From: Thiofilum sp039797965
Lineage (GTDB): Bacteria > Pseudomonadota > Gammaproteobacteria > Thiotrichales > Thiotrichaceae
Reading direction: 5' to 3'
Length of the DNA: 35,718 nt
NCBI GenBank assembly: GCA_039797965.1
Contig: JBDKGX010000018.1
Coordinates: 1-35,718 of the forward strand
Shown: positions 32,657 to 35,718 of the stretch, in pieces
Layout of the letters: each line of letters starts with the position of its first letter
How positions within the stretch are numbered: the stretch's first letter is position 1
Position numbers and translations under genes: made by a program
The notes under the pieces: model-generated
The model's database searches: none
What the model was told of the DNA's origin: nothing
What the model saw: the letters and a program-made list of their open reading frames with translations, nothing else

Positions 32657-33190
32657 ATGGCTCGCGGTATTAATAAGGTCATTTTAGTCGGCACGGTCGG
32701 TAAAGACCCTGAAAATCGCTCTATGCCCAGTGGTGATGCGATCTCCAATCTCAGCCTAGCGACTAATGAACAATGGAAAGACAAAGCTACGGGTGAAAAA
32801 AAGGAAAGTACCGAGTGGCATCGAGTAGTTTTCTTTGGAAAATTAGCTGAAATCGTCGGGATGTATGTGCGTAAAGGGCAAATGCTTTATGTAGAGGGCA
32901 GCCTCAGAACGCGCAAATGGCAAGGTCAAGATGGTCAAGACCGCTACAGTACCGAGATTGTCGCTAGTGATATGCAGATGCTAGGCGGACGACATAACGA
33001 GGGCGAACAACGCGCCCCCATGAATCAAGGCGGTGGTTATAATTCAGCACCTCCTCCACGTAATAATAATTACTCCAATAACAACAATAATTCAAATAAT
33101 TATCCCCCTGCTTCAGATTATGGTTCTAATGCCTCAGCACCTAGTGGCAAAAATAATTTTGAAGATTTTGATGATGATATTCCGTTCTAG
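32657..33190 (+). CDS. ssb: Single-stranded DNA-binding protein
   Basis: Protein of 177 aa. An N-terminal OB-fold (residues 1-110: MARGINKVILVGTVGKDPENR, then EWHRVVFFGKLAEIVGMYVRKGQ and YVEGSLRTRKWQGQDGQDRYSTEI) is followed by a disordered Gly/Asn/Pro/Ser linker. The acidic tail DFDDDIPF is the docking peptide for DNA-repair partners. The linker is unusually Asn-rich (NNNYSNNNNNSNNY), encoded by AAT/AAC runs. GAAGGA precedes the ATG. A strong terminator follows. No AGTACT lies in the gene. Confidence 0.97.
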   Translation: MARGINKVILVGTVGKDPENRSMPSGDAISNLSLATNEQWKDKATGEKKESTEWHRVVFFGKLAEIVGMYVRKGQMLYVEGSLRTRKWQGQDGQDRYSTEIVASDMQMLGGRHNEGEQRAPMNQGGGYNSAPPPRNNNYSNNNNNSNNYPPASDYGSNASAPSGKNNFEDFDDDIPF

Positions 33191-33224
33191 CCCCGAACAA
33201 AATTATTTTTGTTAACAAATTAAG

Positions 33225-33253
33225 CCTAGTTATTGATTTAACTAGGTTTTTTT
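33225..33253 (+). terminator. Rho-independent terminator of ssb
   Basis: A perfect 8-bp stem, CCTAGTTA (33225-33232) with TAACTAGG (33239-33246), 6-nt loop, followed by seven T. It is 35 bp past the ssb stop and marks the last native element before the recombinase module. Confidence 0.88.
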
Positions 33254-33288
33254 AATTATTTACAACGCATATTTATTACATTACTATC

Positions 33289-33294
33289 TATAAT
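33289..33294 (+). promoter_or_regulatory. Candidate -10 of the recombinase operon
   Basis: Perfect TATAAT, 28 bp before the recombinase ATG. No convincing -35 at 16-18 bp spacing. Confidence 0.35.
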
Positions 33295-33322
33295 AGTGTT
33301 CACTTGAAATTGTAAACAAAAT

Positions 33323-34576
33323 ATGTCAAACCCTTACATCATAAAGCTTCTTGTTTTAAGTTCAGGAGAACGTCTACCTATTTTGATCCACAAAGAATCA
33401 GGCTTACCCTTGCTAGGCCCTTTAATATATGCACTTACACAATTAAGAGGTAGAAATTTAGCTACAAATACTATAGATCAGGCTTTGCGTCATATTATGT
33501 TATTTGTACTCTTTTTAGATAAGCGCCAAATAGACTTAGCACAACGCCTTAATGAGGGTAGAGTTTTAAGTATTAATGAAATTGAAGACTTAACAAATAC
33601 ATGTAAATTAGCTGTTGAAAATCTTATAACTAATAAAAGATCCAATATAGTTGAAATTCAAAAAAATATAAATATAAAAAAAACTCGTGTATATTTAAAT
33701 ACTCAAACTATAGCTAATCGTATACGTACTATTACAGACTACTTATCTTGGTTACTCAAATCGCACCTACTAAAATTATCTATTCATAACGTTAACTATG
33801 CCTCTCTTGAAAAGATCACTCAGTTAAACATTGAAGTATTAAAAGCTCATATACCAGTAACTCATAAGCATAATGTTATAGGTGTAAGAGAGGGACTAGA
33901 GCCTCAAATTGCAAGTCGCTTATTACAAGTTATAAGTGTCACATCACCAGAAAATCCGTGGTTAGGTCAATTTATAAGAGTACGAAATGAATTAATTTTT
34001 AATTGGCTTTATAGTTTTGGGCTAAGACGCGGAGAATTATTGAATATAAGAATAAAAGATATAAATTTTCAAAAAGAGGAAGTTGTTATTGCTCGTAGAG
34101 CTGATGATCTAACAGACCCGCGCAAAGAACAACCCGTAGTTAAAACTAGAGACAGAATACTACCTATTCCCAGTAAAATAATAAAGCTCACTTATGACTA
34201 CATAATCTATCATAGAAAAAAATTTGAAAGAGCAAGAAAACACGATTTTTTATTTATAGCTGACAAAACAGGTGAGCCATTATCACTAAGTGCTCTTAAC
34301 AAATGTTTTACATATCTAAGATCAGCAATAGAAGACTTACCTCAAGATTTATCTCCTCATATTTTAAGGCATACATGGAACGATAACTTCTCAGTAGCTA
34401 TGGATAAAAATAATATCCCTGAGTCTGATGAGATTAAAATGCGTGCTTTTTTAATGGGATGGTCAGAAGCATCAGGTACAGCATCAACCTATACCAAAAG
34501 ACATATTAGGAAGAAAGCCAATAAAATTTCCCTGAATATGCAAAATAGCTTCTTTGAAAAGGAACCCACAACGTGA
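33323..34576 (+). CDS. Tyrosine recombinase 1 of an integrase pair (GmtY-like by context)
   Basis: Protein of 417 aa. The C-terminal catalytic domain shows the expected residues: Arg235/Arg236 in FGLRRGELLNIRI, His346-x-x-Arg349-His in SPHILRHTWND, and the nucleophile Tyr390 in TASTYTKRH. Trp stands for the second His in LMGWSEA. An N-terminal SAM-like arm region (about residues 40-190) would bind the core site. The stop overlaps the next start by 4 bp (GTGA), so the two recombinases are translationally coupled. The similarity to gamma-mobile-trio recombinase GmtY is my inference from size, order and overlap, and is unverified. Confidence 0.88.
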   Translation: MSNPYIIKLLVLSSGERLPILIHKESGLPLLGPLIYALTQLRGRNLATNTIDQALRHIMLFVLFLDKRQIDLAQRLNEGRVLSINEIEDLTNTCKLAVENLITNKRSNIVEIQKNINIKKTRVYLNTQTIANRIRTITDYLSWLLKSHLLKLSIHNVNYASLEKITQLNIEVLKAHIPVTHKHNVIGVREGLEPQIASRLLQVISVTSPENPWLGQFIRVRNELIFNWLYSFGLRRGELLNIRIKDINFQKEEVVIARRADDLTDPRKEQPVVKTRDRILPIPSKIIKLTYDYIIYHRKKFERARKHDFLFIADKTGEPLSLSALNKCFTYLRSAIEDLPQDLSPHILRHTWNDNFSVAMDKNNIPESDEIKMRAFLMGWSEASGTASTYTKRHIRKKANKISLNMQNSFFEKEPTT

Positions 34577-35718
34577 ATCTACTGGGGCTGAACCAAAATA
34601 ACTGCTTACCTATAGCTTCTACTAGGGATGGGATTGATTTTGATCCAAATGAAGATCATTGGGGCATAAGAACTAGCTGCAAAGCTGTAAGCATAAACTT
34701 TAATAAAATTACTTCTCTGGTAGACTTCGATTTCCTAATTTCATTAAAAAAAGTTTTAGTTTGGTATAGCGAAAATCACTCTATTTACCATATGGACAAT
34801 GTCTATCAAAGGTTATATCACTTTTTAAAATCAACCTATAAACTTAACAGTACACCTATTATAAATATAAGTGCTCACCATATTATTAATTACTACTCAT
34901 CCTTAGATAGTAGTCAAAAATGGTATTTATCCACACTATCTGGTTTTTTAAAGAAGTGGTTTTCATTGGGTTATACAGGTATAGAAAAAAACACAATTGA
35001 TCTACTAAATACCTTAAGTCTCAAGGGAAATACTAAAGGGATAGCTGTACTTACTAAGAACTCTGAGAAAGGCGCATTTTCGGATATTGAACTTAACTCT
35101 ATACAAGCTGCTCTCAAGCAAGCTTATATAAGTAAAAAAGTGGATACAGCCAGCTATTTATTAGCATGGCTTTTTATGTTGTTTGGGCAGCGCCCTATAC
35201 AATATGCTTTACTAAAGGTAAGTGATGTTAAAGCTCCTCTTCTCAAAGAAGACCAACCTATTTACATCATAAATATTCCACGGGCAAAACAAAGGAAAAA
35301 TTATAGGGAGGAGTTCAAAGAGCGCATTATCACACCACAAATTGGTCAGCTATTATGGCAGTATGCTAATGATGTTAAAAGCAAGTTTAAAAATATCTTA
35401 TCTCAGCCAGAATTAGCACCTTTATTCCCTGAAAAAACCGATCGAGAGCTTCAGCAGGGAGAAATGGCATTTCATCAAACCTCTCAGCATCTTGCAAGAT
35501 CATTAAATAAAGTATTAATGGAGCTAGAAGTCTACTCAGAGCGTACTGGAGCACTTTTACATATTAATACTCGACGCTTTCGTTATACGCTTGGTACTAG
35601 AGCTGCTCAAGAGGGTCATGGTGAACTTATTATTGCAGAAATGCTTGACCACACAGACACTCAAAATGTTGGTGTATATACTGAGGCATCACCTGAAATT
35701 ATTGAGCGCATTGACAAA
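34573..35718 (+). CDS. Tyrosine recombinase 2 of an integrase pair (GmtZ-like), 3' partial
   Basis: The frame is open for 382 codons from GTG at 34573 to the window edge with no stop. The start overlaps the stop of recombinase 1 by 4 bp. C-terminal catalytic landmarks: Arg207 in FGQRPIQYALL, Arg337 in RRFRYTLGTRAAQEG, His360 in LDHTDTQNV and the nucleophile Tyr369 in GVYTEA. The first His of the usual HxxR box is replaced by Arg334 (RRFR in place of HxLR). The N-terminal 170 residues are AT-rich coding sequence rich in Ile, Asn and Tyr. The protein continues past the window. Confidence 0.85.
   Translation, partial: MNLLGLNQNNCLPIASTRDGIDFDPNEDHWGIRTSCKAVSINFNKITSLVDFDFLISLKKVLVWYSENHSIYHMDNVYQRLYHFLKSTYKLNSTPIINISAHHIINYYSSLDSSQKWYLSTLSGFLKKWFSLGYTGIEKNTIDLLNTLSLKGNTKGIAVLTKNSEKGAFSDIELNSIQAALKQAYISKKVDTASYLLAWLFMLFGQRPIQYALLKVSDVKAPLLKEDQPIYIINIPRAKQRKNYREEFKERIITPQIGQLLWQYANDVKSKFKNILSQPELAPLFPEKTDRELQQGEMAFHQTSQHLARSLNKVLMELEVYSERTGALLHINTRRFRYTLGTRAAQEGHGELIIAEMLDHTDTQNVGVYTEASPEIIERIDK

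Larger units (their letters stand above)
33259..35718 (+). mobile_element. Left part of an integrated element with paired tyrosine recombinases (right end outside window)
   Basis: Two overlapping tyrosine recombinase genes follow the ssb terminator. The DNA is visibly more AT-rich than its neighbours, uses more ATA and AGA codons, and has no AGTACT. Overlapping recombinase pairs or trios at the edge of an island are known from RIT elements and from gamma-mobile-trio (GmtY-GmtZ-GmtX) islands; the latter often carry defence or toxin cargo. The exact left boundary and attachment site cannot be fixed from one end; the start given is the first base after the ssb terminator region. Confidence 0.65.

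Noticed and set aside
32616..35718. tRNA or other classical attachment-site gene at the edge of the recombinase module
   Set aside because: No cloverleaf or tRNA 3' end was found next to the recombinase; the flanking native element is the ssb terminator.

Overview
The window is chromosomal DNA of a Gram-negative bacterium, most likely a gammaproteobacterium. Support comes from the pyrG-kdsA-eno-ftsB-ispD-ispF neighbourhood, kdsA (Kdo/LPS synthesis), a type II (unimodular-length) queF, a YajR-like MFS transporter and an E. coli-like nhaA. A member of the Thiotrichales is a reasonable guess, but it rests on general gene character and not on a database match. Coding density is high and the DNA is moderately AT-rich. 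There are no rRNA or tRNA genes and no CRISPR array.

Layout. (1) 2-5443, + strand: the end of an exopolysaccharide operon, with a Wzc/GumC-type chain-length regulator fused to a tyrosine autokinase (5' end outside the window), a membrane-anchored TPR-like protein with a beta-rich C-terminus, and an O-antigen ligase/polymerase. (2) 5865-6323: a lone secreted Cache-domain protein. (3) 14616 down to 6411, - strand: a housekeeping run of pyrG, kdsA, eno, xylB, ftsB, ispD, wrbA, DUF2069 and ispF. Enolase makes the PEP used by KdsA, and PyrG makes the CTP used by IspD. xylB and the wrbA/DUF2069 pair are insertions into an otherwise classic gene order. (4) 14844-20286: a probable broken small gene, a uracil-DNA glycosylase-like gene, queF, a small secreted protein, a DUF1269 protein, nhaA and an orphan thiB. 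(5) 20327-21218: a thiamine-kinase-like gene on + followed by a clear TPP riboswitch on the - strand. The riboswitch points into the kinase gene in antisense and towards thiB. (6) 21358-23229: an M48 metalloprotease. (7) 26201 down to 23236, - strand: a LysE exporter, then a FAD monooxygenase / DUF2783-like / MarR operon with two tandem palindromic operators at its promoter. (8) galE, then xdhB-xdhC without xdhA. (9) 30669-33190, + strand: a double Fe-S protein (Fer4_19 plus CDGSH), a YajR-type MFS transporter, and ssb with a strong terminator. (10) 33323 to the end: an AT-rich pair of overlapping tyrosine recombinase genes, the left edge of a mobile island of recombinase-trio type whose remainder lies outside the window.

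The most striking genome-scale signal is the hexamer AGTACT (often AAGTACTT). I count about 114 copies by eye between positions 22 and 32615, where chance would give 8-9 in the whole window. Copies lie in genes on both strands, between genes, in terminator stems and in a loop of the TPP riboswitch. There is none from 32616 to 35718, which contains ssb and the recombinases. This behaves like a highly iterated palindrome of the cyanobacterial HIP1 kind and marks the recombinase module as foreign. The second notable structure is the TPP riboswitch arranged to make an RNA antisense to the neighbouring kinase gene before reaching thiB.
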